Origin: JACPPO01 sp965262505
Lineage (GTDB): Bacteria; Acidobacteriota; Vicinamibacteria; Vicinamibacterales; UBA2999
NCBI GenBank assembly: GCA_965262505.1
Contig: CBDHFM010000030.1
Span: 4,960,001 to 5,024,000, forward strand
Direction: 5' to 3'
Length of the DNA stretch: 64,000 nucleotides
In this document: in pieces, positions 10,781 to 19,955 of the stretch
Layout: the number at the start of each line of letters is the position of its first letter
Numbering within the stretch: position 1 is the stretch's first letter
Notes under the pieces: generated by a model
The model's database searches: none
The model's input: the letters and a program-made list of their open reading frames with translations, nothing else
What the model was told of the DNA's origin: nothing
Translations under genes and position numbers: made by a program

Positions 10781-11850
10781 TGTGATCTTTCAATAGGTGA
10801 TTCACTCGACCCCGCCCGAGGACACTGATGGTGTTACGCCAACCGTTTCCCGGAAGGAGGCCCGAGTGGACATCCATAAGAATGCCAAGTGGACGCCGCA
10901 GAGTCGAGCCGCCATCGTCCGGCGGGTGCTGGACCAGGGCCAGCCCCCCGCCGCGGTGGCCGTCGCCGTCGGGGTCTGTGCCCGCACGGTGCGCAAGTGG
11001 GTGGTCCGCTATCAGGCCGAGGGTGCGGACGGATTGCGCGACCGCAGTTCGCGGCCACACCGCCAGCCCCGGGCACGGCCGGCGGCGGTCGCGGCCCAGG
11101 TCGTGGCGTTGCGTCGGCGCCGCTGGAGTGGCGCCCACATCGCCGCCACGGTGCATGTGTCTCCCGCCACCGTCAGTCGCATCCTCCGCCGCGCCGGACT
11201 CCAGCGACTGGCCGCCCTCGACCCGCCGCCGCCCGTGCGCCGCTACGAACATCCGCATCCCGGCGACCTGCTGCACCTCGATATCAAGAAACTCGGCCGG
11301 TTTCGCCGCGCCGGCCACCGCGTGACCCACGACCGCCGCCGTACCAGTCCGAGCGCCGGCTGGGAATACGTCCATGGCTGCGTGGATGACCATTCCCGCG
11401 TGGCCTTCTCCCAGATCTACCCCGACGAGACGGCCGCCAGCGCCACCGCGTTTCTCGCCGCCGCGCTCGCCTACTACCAGCATCTCGGCATCCAGGGCCG
11501 CCGCGTGTTGACCGACAACGGCGGGTGTGACCGCTCCCGTGCCTTCAACGCACGCTGCCTCACGGCTGGCCTCCGCCATCGATACACGCGCCCCTTCACG
11601 CCCCGCACCAACGGCAAGGCCGAACGCTTCATCCAAACCGCCCTGCGCGAGTGGGCCTATGCCCACGTCTACCACACCTCCGCCGAGCGCGCCGCGCATC
11701 TGCCGCCCTGGATACACCGCTACAATTGGCACCGGCCACACGCCAGTCTCAAGGCCAGGCCGCCCATCAGCCGAATCGGGCTGACCGGGGACAACCTGTT
11801 GAGGTGCCACACCTAGCAACCTCGAAACTGTTCGGGGAGAACACATTCGG
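10781..11850 (+). mobile_element. IS481-family element (right limit approximate)
   Basis: It directly follows the last CTAG of the IS train. It encodes one intact IS481 transposase. The left end may be TGTGATCTTTCAATAGGT, but a matching inverted end was not convincingly found on the right, where the sequence after the stop codon runs into an IS5 fragment at about 11862. Only the gene itself is secure. Confidence 0.6.
10866..11816 (+). CDS. IS481-family transposase
   Basis: This 316-residue protein starts at GTG 10866, chosen because the strong Shine-Dalgarno AGGAGG (10855-10860) lies 5 nt upstream and the translation MDIHKNAKWTPQSRA matches the family start. It has N-terminal tandem helix-turn-helix motifs (AVAVAVGVCARTVRKWVVRY; AATVHVSPATVSRILRRAGL). 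The integrase core has Asp in DLLHLDIKKLGRF, Asp in RVLTDNGGCDRS and Glu in PRTNGKAERFIQTAL. The C-terminus is PISRIGLTGDNLLRCHT. The gene is intact. A C-terminal fragment of another IS481 lies at 27.3 kb. Confidence 0.9.
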   Translation: MDIHKNAKWTPQSRAAIVRRVLDQGQPPAAVAVAVGVCARTVRKWVVRYQAEGADGLRDRSSRPHRQPRARPAAVAAQVVALRRRRWSGAHIAATVHVSPATVSRILRRAGLQRLAALDPPPPVRRYEHPHPGDLLHLDIKKLGRFRRAGHRVTHDRRRTSPSAGWEYVHGCVDDHSRVAFSQIYPDETAASATAFLAAALAYYQHLGIQGRRVLTDNGGCDRSRAFNARCLTAGLRHRYTRPFTPRTNGKAERFIQTALREWAYAHVYHTSAERAAHLPPWIHRYNWHRPHASLKARPPISRIGLTGDNLLRCHT

Positions 11851-11861
11851 ATTACTTGACC

Positions 11862-12168
11862 CTACGGGTAGATGAGCCGCAGGGTCAGAGCGGTCTCGAT
11901 GGCGAGATCCGAGTAGCGCCGCTGCCCACCCCGCCTGCATCTCCGGCTGGCCGTCCAGGCAGCGATCGCTTCCGCGGACAACCACAACGTCACATCGCCG
12001 CGGCGAACGAGGGCCTGGTTATAGGCCGGCCAGTTCGCAACGCGGTACTGCGTCTTATACGTGGGGTGAACCTTCGACTTCATCCCTGCAGTGTGGCTCC
12101 TGCGGAGGCGAGAAGGGCGGGCCAAACCGCACCACCCACAGAAGGACTTTCATGCAACAACGCCGCGG
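11862..12168 (-). pseudogene. IS5-family left-end fragment (N-terminal transposase piece)
   Basis: From the IS5-type end GGCGTTGTTGCATGA (about 12153-12168) the fragment runs to an ATG at 12083. It then encodes MKSKVHPTYKTQYRVANWPA and QALVRRGDVTLWLSAEAIAA through ALTLRLIYP, where it stops abruptly at the IS481 junction. The catalytic domain is lost. Its outer end sits exactly where the neighbouring IS5 fragment breaks off. Confidence 0.7.
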
Positions 12169-12476
12169 GACAAGGTCGTGTGATCGGGCGCCCGCAGATC
12201 GAGCCCCATCAGTACGAAGAGCGACCTGAGAAAACCCTCGGCCTGCCGGAGCGGCAGATGGAAGAGAAGACGCCGCGTCAGGACCGATTCAATCGCGAGG
12301 TCCGAATACTTCCGCTGCGCGCCCCGTGTGCCCGCTCGGTCCGGTTTCCAGGCGGCGATGGCCGCCGGAGATAACCAGATGGTGATGTCGCCTCGGCGAA
12401 CCAGAGTTCGATCGTAGGATGCCCAGTTCTTGACGCGGTATTTCGTCTTGTATTTTGGATGAATCCTCGACTTCAT
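12150..12476 (-). pseudogene. IS5-family transposase fragment, second copy
   Basis: The N-terminal 100 or so residues of an IS5 transposase (MKSRIHPKYKTKYRVKNWAS, then TRRLLFHLPLRQAEGFLRSL, DLRAPDHTTLSR) break at the terminal repeat of the other IS5 fragment. This gives a spurious GVVA ending. It indicates one IS5 inserted in, or recombined with, another. It lies 76 bp from the end of the M16 protease gene. Confidence 0.7.
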
Positions 12477-12552
12477 TCTTTCAGTCGGGTCTGCTGCCTC
12501 GAAACGTCGTACCGTATTCGTGCATCAACGCAGCGCTTCGGGGAAGATCGCC

Positions 12553-15315
12553 TCATGGTACGCGCGGGCCAGCGGATGCGCTGCCGGCGGCGGTGAAATC
12601 GCCGCCTTTGACGATGGACAAGGCGTCGGGGTCGATGTGGCGACGGAACGCGGCATTGACTTGTTCCAGCGTCAACGCTTCGAGGGTCGCGTCCAGCTCC
12701 GCGTCCCACTGCAAGGTACGGCCCCACCGTTCGCGGACAGCGATCAGGTTCAACAGCCCGCCGTCGCTCGAGCGGCCGCCGATGCGTTGGTCCAACAGGG
12801 CGCGCTTAGCCGACACCAGCTCCTCCGCTGTGAACCCTTCAGCCAGCGTCCGGGTCAGTTCCTCGATGAAGCTCGCTTCCACCCGGGGCACGTTCGCCGG
12901 ATTGGCGATGGCCGACGCCGAGAACGTGGCGGCATCTCCCTCCACCGGAGCTGAGAACCTGGAGAACACGCTATAGCTCAGGCCTTCGCGATTGCGCACA
13001 CGGTCGGGCAGACGCGCCGTCAGTCCGCCGCCGCCGAACATATAGTTCGCCAGTACCATGGCGGCGTAGTCCGCATGGGTGTCGCTCATCGCGAAGCGTA
13101 GGCCCGCCGAGATCTGCGCGTTCTCCTTGTCCGGTGTGTCAATTTGCACGTTGACCGACTCAATGTTCACGTAGTTATCGACGATGGGGCTGTACGGATT
13201 CGGAGTCTCCCACGATCCCAACACCTCTTCGGCCGCCGCCTCGACGGCCGCCGCCTCGACCTTACCGACCACGACAAGCTCGCCTGTGGACGCGCCATAG
13301 AACGCTTCATGGAATCGCCTCACGTCATCCAGCGTCACGCGTTCCAGCTCAGCGATCTCTTCATCGCTCGTCGGGACGTAGCGTACGTTGTCCCGAGGAT
13401 ACGGGTTAAGCGTGCGCTGAAGCGTCTGGGGTGCGAGTATTCCCGGCTCGGCCTTGCCTCGCTCGATCCGCGCAATAGTCTGGCTGCGGATCTGATCGAA
13501 GTCCGGCTCCGGAAACGCCGGCTCTCGCAGAATCTCCACTGCCAGCCGAAGGGCAGGCACGAAGTGTTCCTCAGTCGTGGCGATCGACGCCGTGGCGTTC
13601 GAGCGGTCTCCGCTGACGCGAATGGTTGCGTTCAGGCGCTGCATCTCATCCTGAATCGCTTGCCGCGACTTCGTCTGCGTTCCGCGCATTAAGAGCGCAT
13701 TGGCCAGATCGGAGACGGCACGCTGACCGACGAGCGAATGTTCGTCCCCGAAACGCAGCGTCAGCGAGGCCTCGACGCGGGCGCCCCGTGTGTCTTTGGG
13801 CACCAGCGCCACGCGGACGCCTTCGTTCACTGTCGAACGCTCGATCCGGTTCTCCAGACTGACCGGGGCAGGATCCAGGGTCTCGCCGGCAGCCACCTCG
13901 ATGTTGGGTGTGTAAGTCTCCAGTAGGGTGGCGATACCTGGAGCTTTCGGCACCACCGTGCGGTCCGGAGTAGTCTCCGCAATGAATGCGCCCACGGTGC
14001 GATTCGAAGCCTTGAAATAACGCGCGGCCACACCCTGCACATCTTCCGACGCCACCTGACGGACTTGCTCGTAGTTGGTGAACATCAGTCGCCAGTCGCC
14101 GGACGCGATGGTTTCGTTCAATCGCAGCGCCAGACGTCGCGCGTCGGCCAGCGTGCGGTCGATCCCCTGAAGGATACGGGTCTTGGCCCGGTCCACTTCC
14201 TCGGCCGTGGGCGGCGCGGTCGCCAGCCCGGCCAGGACGTCGAATATCACAGCCTTCACCTCGTCGAGTGACTGCTGGTCGTTCAACGTCGCGGAAAGGA
14301 CCATGAGGCCGGGATCGTGCAGCTCATTCACGTCGGCGTCCACCGAGAGCGCTTTCTGCGTGTCTTCGAGCGACCTGTTTAGGCGTCCCGTGCCCGCTCC
14401 GGTGAGAATGTCGGCCAGCACCGCTAGCGCCGCCACGTCCGGGTGCGCTCTGGGCGGGATGTGGTAGGCAATCATCAGGTTCTGTCCGCTGCCCGCCCTG
14501 CGCAGGTCCACCGTACGCTCGCCATCCTGCGGCGGCTCGACCGTGTAGGTTGCATCCAGGATCCGCTGGGGACGGGGAATCGCACCCAGCGTTGCGGCCA
14601 CCATCGCGAGGGTCTCCGACGGGTCGATCGGCCCGGCTATGGTGACGACCGCATTGTCCGGCTGATAGTACGTGGCATAGAAAGCAGCCACCCGCTCCGG
14701 CGTCACGTTTTCGATATCGGAGCGGGCGCCGATGGTCGACTTACCGTAGTTGTGCCAAAGATACGCGGTCGAGAACACGCGCTCTTCCAAGACAGCCGTC
14801 GGACGGTTTTCCCCTCGTTCGAACTCGTTGCGAACGACGGTCATTTCTGCCTCCAGCACTTCCCGGTCTACCCGCATGTGCACCATGCGTTCGGCTTCGA
14901 GGTCGAGGGCCCACCTCAGATTCTCGTCGGACGCATTCACGGTTTCGAAATAGTTCGTCCGGTCGAACCACGTGGTTCCGTTCCAGCGCGCCCCGTGGTC
15001 GTCCAACTCCTCCTTGATGTTCCTGCCGGTGGTACTCTCGATGAAGAGCAGGTGTTCGAGCAGGTGCGCCATGCCCGTTTCGCTGTAGTTCTCATGCCGC
15101 GAGCCAACCAGATACGTGATGTTGACGGTGATGGCGCTGCTGCCGGGGTCCGGAAGAAGCAAGACCCGAAGCCCGTTCGGATAGGAATACTCGGTGATTC
15201 CCGCTATGGACGGACCCTGCTGGACGCCTTGGGGCAGCGTCTGAGCCTGGGAGGTAGACGCAAACAAGAGGATGGCCGTCATCGATGTGCCAAAGTCATG
15301 AGCAAAGCGGCGCAT
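12553..15315 (-). CDS. M16-family zinc metalloprotease, fused double-domain, secreted
   Basis: This 920-residue protein has a signal peptide (cleavage likely after TSQA). The first M16 domain contains the inverted zinc motif HLLEH (residues 84-88) and a downstream Glu in EMTVVRNEFERGENRP. It is followed by the inactive M16C-type middle part and a second M16 copy (VALVPKDTRGARVEASLTLR; YVPTSDEEIAELERVTLDDV; FGGGGLTARLPDRVRNREGL). Double-length M16 proteins of this kind act in the periplasm on peptides or misfolded proteins. The start at 15315 is supported by GAGGAA about 9 nt upstream. It is flanked by IS5 debris on the 3' side but appears complete. Confidence 0.9.
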   Translation of the reverse strand: MRRFAHDFGTSMTAILLFASTSQAQTLPQGVQQGPSIAGITEYSYPNGLRVLLLPDPGSSAITVNITYLVGSRHENYSETGMAHLLEHLLFIESTTGRNIKEELDDHGARWNGTTWFDRTNYFETVNASDENLRWALDLEAERMVHMRVDREVLEAEMTVVRNEFERGENRPTAVLEERVFSTAYLWHNYGKSTIGARSDIENVTPERVAAFYATYYQPDNAVVTIAGPIDPSETLAMVAATLGAIPRPQRILDATYTVEPPQDGERTVDLRRAGSGQNLMIAYHIPPRAHPDVAALAVLADILTGAGTGRLNRSLEDTQKALSVDADVNELHDPGLMVLSATLNDQQSLDEVKAVIFDVLAGLATAPPTAEEVDRAKTRILQGIDRTLADARRLALRLNETIASGDWRLMFTNYEQVRQVASEDVQGVAARYFKASNRTVGAFIAETTPDRTVVPKAPGIATLLETYTPNIEVAAGETLDPAPVSLENRIERSTVNEGVRVALVPKDTRGARVEASLTLRFGDEHSLVGQRAVSDLANALLMRGTQTKSRQAIQDEMQRLNATIRVSGDRSNATASIATTEEHFVPALRLAVEILREPAFPEPDFDQIRSQTIARIERGKAEPGILAPQTLQRTLNPYPRDNVRYVPTSDEEIAELERVTLDDVRRFHEAFYGASTGELVVVGKVEAAAVEAAAEEVLGSWETPNPYSPIVDNYVNIESVNVQIDTPDKENAQISAGLRFAMSDTHADYAAMVLANYMFGGGGLTARLPDRVRNREGLSYSVFSRFSAPVEGDAATFSASAIANPANVPRVEASFIEELTRTLAEGFTAEELVSAKRALLDQRIGGRSSDGGLLNLIAVRERWGRTLQWDAELDATLEALTLEQVNAAFRRHIDPDALSIVKGGDFTAAGSASAGPRVP

Positions 15316-15513
15316 AGTATTGATTCCTCACGATGGGGGTCGCTCTCTGACCACCCATGAAATTCATTAGCCCAAGACAGCAACAATATCATCCGGATGT
15401 TCCATGTGGCTGCCTGGATCAGCATGCATCTACACCGGATTCTCCTTCCCGCCGCGCCCCGGCCTCAAGTCGTCCAGGGCCCGGGCCGCGGGCCGTCGTA
15501 CACGACGGCCAAT

Positions 15514-15800
15514 TGTGATCTTTCAATAGGTTGTCCAGTGCTGTTGACGATGAGATGGAGGGGCCCATGGCCGGGAGGCGACGGAGCATCACGGCGAGCT
15601 GCTGACTCCGCCGCGAGAGCGTGGTGTGGTCCGGCGCGGCCAGCTCCGCGCCCATCAAGGCCAGGACGACCGCACGACACCCTGTGGGCGTCGACGGATC
15701 AGGGGCGATCATCGCGCACGCGACGACCGGGCTGACTCTGATCGATGCGATCGACGGCGACCTCGTGAGCGTCACGGCCGATGGTCCCGCCAGTCGTGCC
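15514..15800. pseudogene. scrambled IS5 transposase fragments
   Basis: On the minus strand about 15527-15680 encodes ALMGAELAAPDHTTLSRRSQ with further IS5-like residues. On the plus strand about 15686-15800 encodes VDGSGAIIAHATTGLTLIDA. These correspond to adjacent parts of an IS5 transposase in opposite orientation, so an inversion has occurred. The fragment starts with an 18-bp sequence that is also present at 10781. Confidence 0.55.
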
Positions 15801-15885
15801 CTGGTTGTCTCCGCAGGTGGGGTGCCGCGAAGCCTCGTCAAATCATTCCGGCGACAAACGGCTGCTTGGGTAGGCGGGCGACGGG

Positions 15886-16386
15886 GTAAGGTGCGATTAA
15901 TGAGCCGACCCCTCATGCGGCCTCTCGATAGTAGAAACTGAGCAGTCCGCCGAGGCGCTCACGTCGCTGCACGTCGGCGTCCGCGCGTACCGGAGGTGGC
16001 GGTCGTTGCAGGAGCTGGTTGTCGAGTCCTGGTGGTTTCTCTCACGCTGGTCATGCTCGACGTACTCGTGAACGATGAGCCGCAACTGCCCCTCGCCGAG
16101 CGGGACGACACGATGGAGGCACTCCTCTCGAATTTGATCGACCGGACGAGCCGCTCGGCATAGGCGTTGAGATTCGGGCTCTTCGGCGGCAGCCGGATCG
16201 GCCCCACATCGCCACTCGTCAGGATCTCGCCAAAGACCCGCGTGTAGAGGGGATCGCGGTCATGAATCAACTGACGCGCGGTTCGCAGGAAGCCATCGAC
16301 TGGATCGGTCAGATTGCGGGCCATCTGTTCCATCCACCGGCCATTGGACTGCGGGTGGATCCCAGCGATGTGCACACGGCGGGCGT
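15886..16386 (-). pseudogene. 3' part of an integrase-core transposase (first remnant)
   Basis: The left end TAAGGTGCGATTAATGAG starts at 15887. The fragment encodes the catalytic C-terminal half: MHIAGIHPQSNGRWMEQMAR, LIHDRDPLYTRVFGEILTSG, PPKSPNLNAYAERLVRSIK, then a frameshift. It is a close relative of the copy at 53.5-54.6 kb. The N-terminal half is missing. Confidence 0.7.
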
Positions 16387-16547
16387 AAGGTGCGATTAAT
16401 GGGCCGACCCCTCATGCGGCCTCTCGATAGTAGCAACTGAGCAGTCCGCCGAGGCGCACACGCCGCTGCACGTCGGCGTCCGCGCGTACCGGAGGTGGCG
16501 GTCGTTGCAGGAGCTGGTTGTCGAGTCCTTGGTGGTTTCTCTCACGA
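16384..16547 (-). pseudogene. 3' end of the same integrase-core element (second remnant)
   Basis: The element end TAAGGTGCGATTAATGGG is repeated at 16386, followed by about 160 bp of the extreme C-terminal coding region, and is interrupted by the IS5 left end at 16548. Two copies of this end in direct orientation 500 bp apart point to stepwise IS insertion and deletion. Confidence 0.65.
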
Positions 16548-17632
16548 TGGCGTTGGTGCACGGATCCCGCGCCCGCGGTGAGCCAGGATCGACCTCCTGG
16601 CCATCGTGGCGACCGCAGGTGCATGATCTCGACATGCAGTCGAGCGTGCATCCAAAGTACAGGACAAAATACCCCGTCGGGAATGGGCCGGCATACGACC
16701 GAGCGCTGGTCCAGCGAGGCGATATCACCGTGTGGTTGGCCCCGGATGCGATCGCCACTGGGGAGGTCGTGGGCGTCGGCAAACGTGGCGGGCAGCGCAG
16801 TATTCCGATCTCGCCATCGACACCGCGCTGACGCTCCGGCTCATCTTCCACCTGCCCTTGCGGCAGACTGAAGGCGTCGTGACGTCGATCTTCGGGATGT
16901 TGGGTCTCGAGCTGTCCGCGCCCGATCACACCACGCTCTCCCGGCGTGGCCAGTGTCTCGACCTCCCGCTTCGTCGCGCCCCCGCAGGTGCCGGCCTGCA
17001 TCTCATGGTCGACAGCACGGGCCTCTCGATCGTGGGCGAGGGTGAATGGGCCGCGGCGAAACATGGAGGACGGGGGAGGCGCGGCTGGAAGAAGCGGCCT
17101 CTCGGTGTCGACCGGTCGGGTGTGATCGTCGCCCGGGCCCTGACGGAGGCGAGCGTCGACGACGCGACGACTGGCATTACGCTGATCGAGGCGGTCGCCG
17201 GCGCCCTCGGATGGGTGCCGGCGGATGCCGCCTCCGAGACGGTCGGCTTTGACGAGGCCGCCGGTGTGCGTGGCGCGACCGTCGTGGTTCCGCCGACGAG
17301 TACGGCCCACGTGTCTCGACACGGCCCGCGGTCGAGCGCTCGTGATCGCACGATCCTGGCGGTCAAGGCGAGAGGACGGCGATGCTGGAAGAAGACGTCG
17401 GGCTATCATGGGCAGGCCCGCGTGGAGAACGCGTTCTTCCGATACACGTCGATCATCGGAGACCGCCTTCGAGCGTGCAGTGCCGCAGGGCGGGGGACTG
17501 CGGTCGACCTCGCGTGCAACATCCTGAATCAGATGACTGGGCTTGGCCGGCCAATGTCATACCGCATCGGTCGGTGAAGGAACGGTGGATCGGGATCGGT
17601 GCGGGCTAGCTCCGATTCATGCAACAACGCCA
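16548..17632 (+). mobile_element. IS5-family element, frameshifted
   Basis: Inverted ends TGGCGTTGGTGCACGGATC (16548) and, inverted at 17632, TGGCGTTGTTGCATGAATC give a 1085-bp element, usual for IS5 of this subgroup. The same ends recur as fragments at 12.15, 19.7, 33.0 and 37.5 kb, which identify dispersed IS5 debris. Confidence 0.75.
16634..17577 (+). pseudogene. IS5-family transposase, one-base frameshift near 16795
   Basis: The N-terminal frame (MQSSVHPKYRTKYPVGNGPA, QRGDITVWLAPDA) runs to GKRGGQRS, where the homology moves to another frame (QYSDLAIDTALTLRLIFHLP). The second frame holds the DDE domain (LHLMVDSTGLSIVGEGEW; GVDRSGVIVARALTE; RVENAFFRYTSIIGD) and the usual C-terminus LGRPMSYRIGR. 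A single lost base explains the break. Confidence 0.75.
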
Positions 17633-17804
17633 CAACGAGGTGCGGCCACACTCGAGCCTGGGCTATCTGACGCCAGCCGAGTTCAAGGCGCAGCTCGGTA
17701 CTGGCTCGGATGACGGAGGGCGCTCGCCGGCGATGCCGGCTCGCGCTGACCAGGAAGAACACGGACACGCACGACGAACTTCAACTGGCGCTGTTCTCCA
17801 GTAA
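17619..17804 (+). pseudogene. IS3-family OrfB C-terminal fragment
   Basis: Just outside the IS5 right end the plus strand encodes HNEVRPHSSLGYLTPAEFKA, the hallmark C-terminus of IS3-type integrase-core transposases. The rest of the element is absent, presumably removed by the IS5 insertion. Confidence 0.65.
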
Positions 17805-17897
17805 TGACTGGTCCGAAGAAAGCCGGCAGGTCATTCCGAAAGGTGGATCGGGGGGCGACGAACTTGCCTACGGGGGGCTGCTGGCGGGCTGGTCGAA

Positions 17898-18221
17898 TCA
17901 GTGGTCTGAAGAACCTAGTCTGGTCACCTGCGCGGCGATCTCCGTCGCCTGGCGTTCGTTGTAGCCGTCTACGCGTTTGCCGATCAAGAACAATTCGACT
18001 AACGCGATGATCCCGGGAATCAACGTCCAGCAGAACACCAGGTAGGCGACCCCGAGGCCGACCTGGCCCAGGTAGAAACGATGGCCCCCGACGCCACCTA
18101 AAAACAGCGTGAGCAGCAGGCCGACAGTCCTATCTTTTTTTGCGGCCAAGTATTGCGACTGAAACAGCAGGCGCTGCTCGCTCGTCATGCCATCCATGAG
18201 ATGAATCTCGGTGAACGCCAA
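17898..18221 (-). CDS. TM2-domain membrane protein
   Basis: This 107-residue protein has the TM2 signature: KKDRTVGLLLTLFLGGVGGH followed by RFYLGQVGLGVAYLV, then a second transmembrane segment (FCWTLIPGIIALVELFLIG) and a short polar tail (RVDGYNERQATEI). The two helices are joined by a short turn. TM2 proteins are small inner-membrane proteins of unknown function. The frame is intact and isolated between IS remnants. Its start at 18221 (MAFTEIHLMDG) could instead be a Met ten codons further in. Confidence 0.8.
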   Translation of the reverse strand: MAFTEIHLMDGMTSEQRLLFQSQYLAAKKDRTVGLLLTLFLGGVGGHRFYLGQVGLGVAYLVFCWTLIPGIIALVELFLIGKRVDGYNERQATEIAAQVTRLGSSDH

Positions 18222-18326
18222 TTGGTTGCTCCTCCCTGGAAACGGATGTCAGGCTACTACATGAAGCCCAGGTCGGCGTCCGCTATTCACGCGCGGCGAC
18301 GACTCGGTACTCTTTGAGCAGTACTG

Positions 18327-19119
18327 GGCATTGTCAACTTGTTGAGGGCAGCGCGCTCTTGCCCCGTGAGATCGACGCCCCCGCGTGTTTTCCGCAGGCG
18401 CACGTCACCGCATCCCATTCCACGAACGCGCGGGTGCGGAGCAGACGGTGGTGAGCCGACCGCAGGAGGTGGCGCCCGACGTGGAACAGATGCTGCCCGA
18501 TACCGTGAACCGACGCGAACCGTTGGCGCTGAGCGGCCGACTTGAAACGCCGCATCTGGCGCTCCCGCTGGCGGGTCGGTTGATGGGCGACCTCCGCGCG
18601 GTTGTTCGCGGACTGATCGGTGCAGTGAAGCACCGATGGCATCACCGGGCGACAGGCGGCCGAGTCGCGGCGCAGCGTGTCGGTCATCAGGCGTCGCGGC
18701 ACGTGCCGCTGGGTCTTCAGTAACGTGCGAAAGAAGCGCACCGCGGCGTGCCGATGCCGTTGCGGTTGCACGAGGATGTCGAGGACGTCCCCGGCCTCAT
18801 CCACGGCGCGCCACACGTATTGCTGGCGACCCTGGATCGTGACGAACACCTCGTCGAGATGCCAGGTGTCGCCGAGCCGGCCACGGCGGCGCCGCAATCG
18901 GCCCGCATACTCAGGACCGAACCGTCGACACCACTTCCGGATGGCCTCATAGGTGACGTCGACACCCCGGCGGGCCAGCACGTCCTTCACGTCTCGGAAG
19001 CTGAGCGCGAAGCGATGATAGAGCCACACCGCGTGGCTGATAATTTCAAGGGAAAACCGGTAGCCGCGGTAGCTGGGCATGCGGTAACTCTGCCAGCAGG
19101 AGGCTAAGTTGACAATGCC
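18327..19119 (-). mobile_element. IS6-family element, complete
   Basis: Perfect 14-bp inverted ends GGCATTGTCAACTT at 18327-18340 and 19106-19119 enclose a 793-bp element, standard for IS6. No 8-bp target duplication is visible, as expected after replicative transposition with deletion. It cuts a helicase-like gene, whose N-terminal part remains on the high-coordinate side. Confidence 0.85.
18334..19080 (-). CDS. IS6-family transposase
   Basis: The start MPSYRGYRFSLEIISHAVWL (19080) is the family start; upstream in-frame codons belong to the interrupted gene. It has the helix-turn-helix region FRDVKDVLARRGVDVTYEAI and a DDE triad: Asp in DTWHLDEVFVTI, Asp in RRLMTDTLRRDSAAC and Glu in NNRAEVAHQPTRQRERQM. 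The C-terminus extends to 18334, very close to the inverted repeat. It is intact, about 248 residues. Confidence 0.85.
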   Translation of the reverse strand: MPSYRGYRFSLEIISHAVWLYHRFALSFRDVKDVLARRGVDVTYEAIRKWCRRFGPEYAGRLRRRRGRLGDTWHLDEVFVTIQGRQQYVWRAVDEAGDVLDILVQPQRHRHAAVRFFRTLLKTQRHVPRRLMTDTLRRDSAACRPVMPSVLHCTDQSANNRAEVAHQPTRQRERQMRRFKSAAQRQRFASVHGIGQHLFHVGRHLLRSAHHRLLRTRAFVEWDAVTCACGKHAGASISRGKSALPSTS

Positions 19120-19291
19120 GCCGGACGTCATCATGCAGCAATCGTGAGGCGATGACCTCTTCGACGGTGCCGGCCTGTTCGTAGGCGGGATTGAACTGCA
19201 GGAGGGGTTGTGGCCAAAGGCGCCCCTCGGAGAGTGAGTCTTCGACCGTGTGCTCGATTGCTTGGTCGGAGATGTTGATGAAGCTCCGCAT
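19120..19291 (-). pseudogene. N-terminal fragment of a DEAD/DEAH-type helicase, cut by IS6
   Basis: The ATG at 19291 begins MRSFINISDQAIEHTVEDSL, then LWPQPLLQFNPAYEQAGTVE and EVIASRLLHDDVR. The block LLQFNP-Y-G-hydrophobic-LLH is characteristic of the N-terminus of large DEAD/DEAH helicases often found in defence loci (known family feature, recalled rather than searched). Only about 57 residues precede the IS6 end, and the remainder is not in the window. The helicase assignment is moderate because the motor motifs are absent. Confidence 0.45.
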
Positions 19292-19534
19292 ATACCGCGC
19301 ATAGTCAGCAACGATCTGTCTGTGGGTGTCGAAGACATTCTATAGTGCTACCTGTTCGGAATTGTCGTTGTCGGCGATGCGGGCCGCGCTAGTACCTGTA
19401 TGCTACAGTTTGGCCGCAGTCATAGTGGGCGCCAGTGTGAACGGGCGGCTACTCTGGAAGCTGTCGGATGGTCGCTCATACGGTGAATGGGAGGCTGCCC
19501 AGGACGAGCCCGGGTCGAGCGGCCGGACCTCGAA

Positions 19535-19706
19535 GATGGCCTTCGCGCCCGGAGTCCAGCTGGGCAGGGGAGTGAGGCCGCCCTCGGCTGTGAAATCCTC
19601 AATCGGATGATCGCCCTCGGCCGACCAGTGTCGTATCGCATCGGCCGGTGAGGATCCTGTCGATTGGCATCGTGCGGGCCAGTGACGATTCGTGTAACAA
19701 CGCCAC
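19535..19706 (+). pseudogene. IS5 transposase C-terminal fragment and right end
   Basis: The sequence encodes GDGLRARSP-like residues with one frame slip, then CEILNRM and LGRPVSYRIGR, followed by the degenerate right-end motif GATTCGTGTAACAACGCCA. It matches the C-terminal part of the 32.5-kb IS5 remnant. The preceding 19340-19534 segment shows nothing recognisable. Confidence 0.55.
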
Positions 19707-19955
19707 GTGCGACCGCCATGTGAACCCCGCTGATGGTGTCGGGAGCCTGACGAATGGGCCACGAACACATCCGGCCCACGCGGAAGGGCGTTTTTACTAT
19801 TAAGGGTGCCGAACCGGGTCGGCCAAAATGGAAATCCAAACTTGAACCGTGCTGCTTCACCCGGCACCTGGTGGGGGCGTGACAGGAAGCGCTGTACGGT
19901 ATAGTTTTATGGTGGTTCAGTCGGGAGGCGCAATCCTTCTCGTCGTGGAGGTGTG

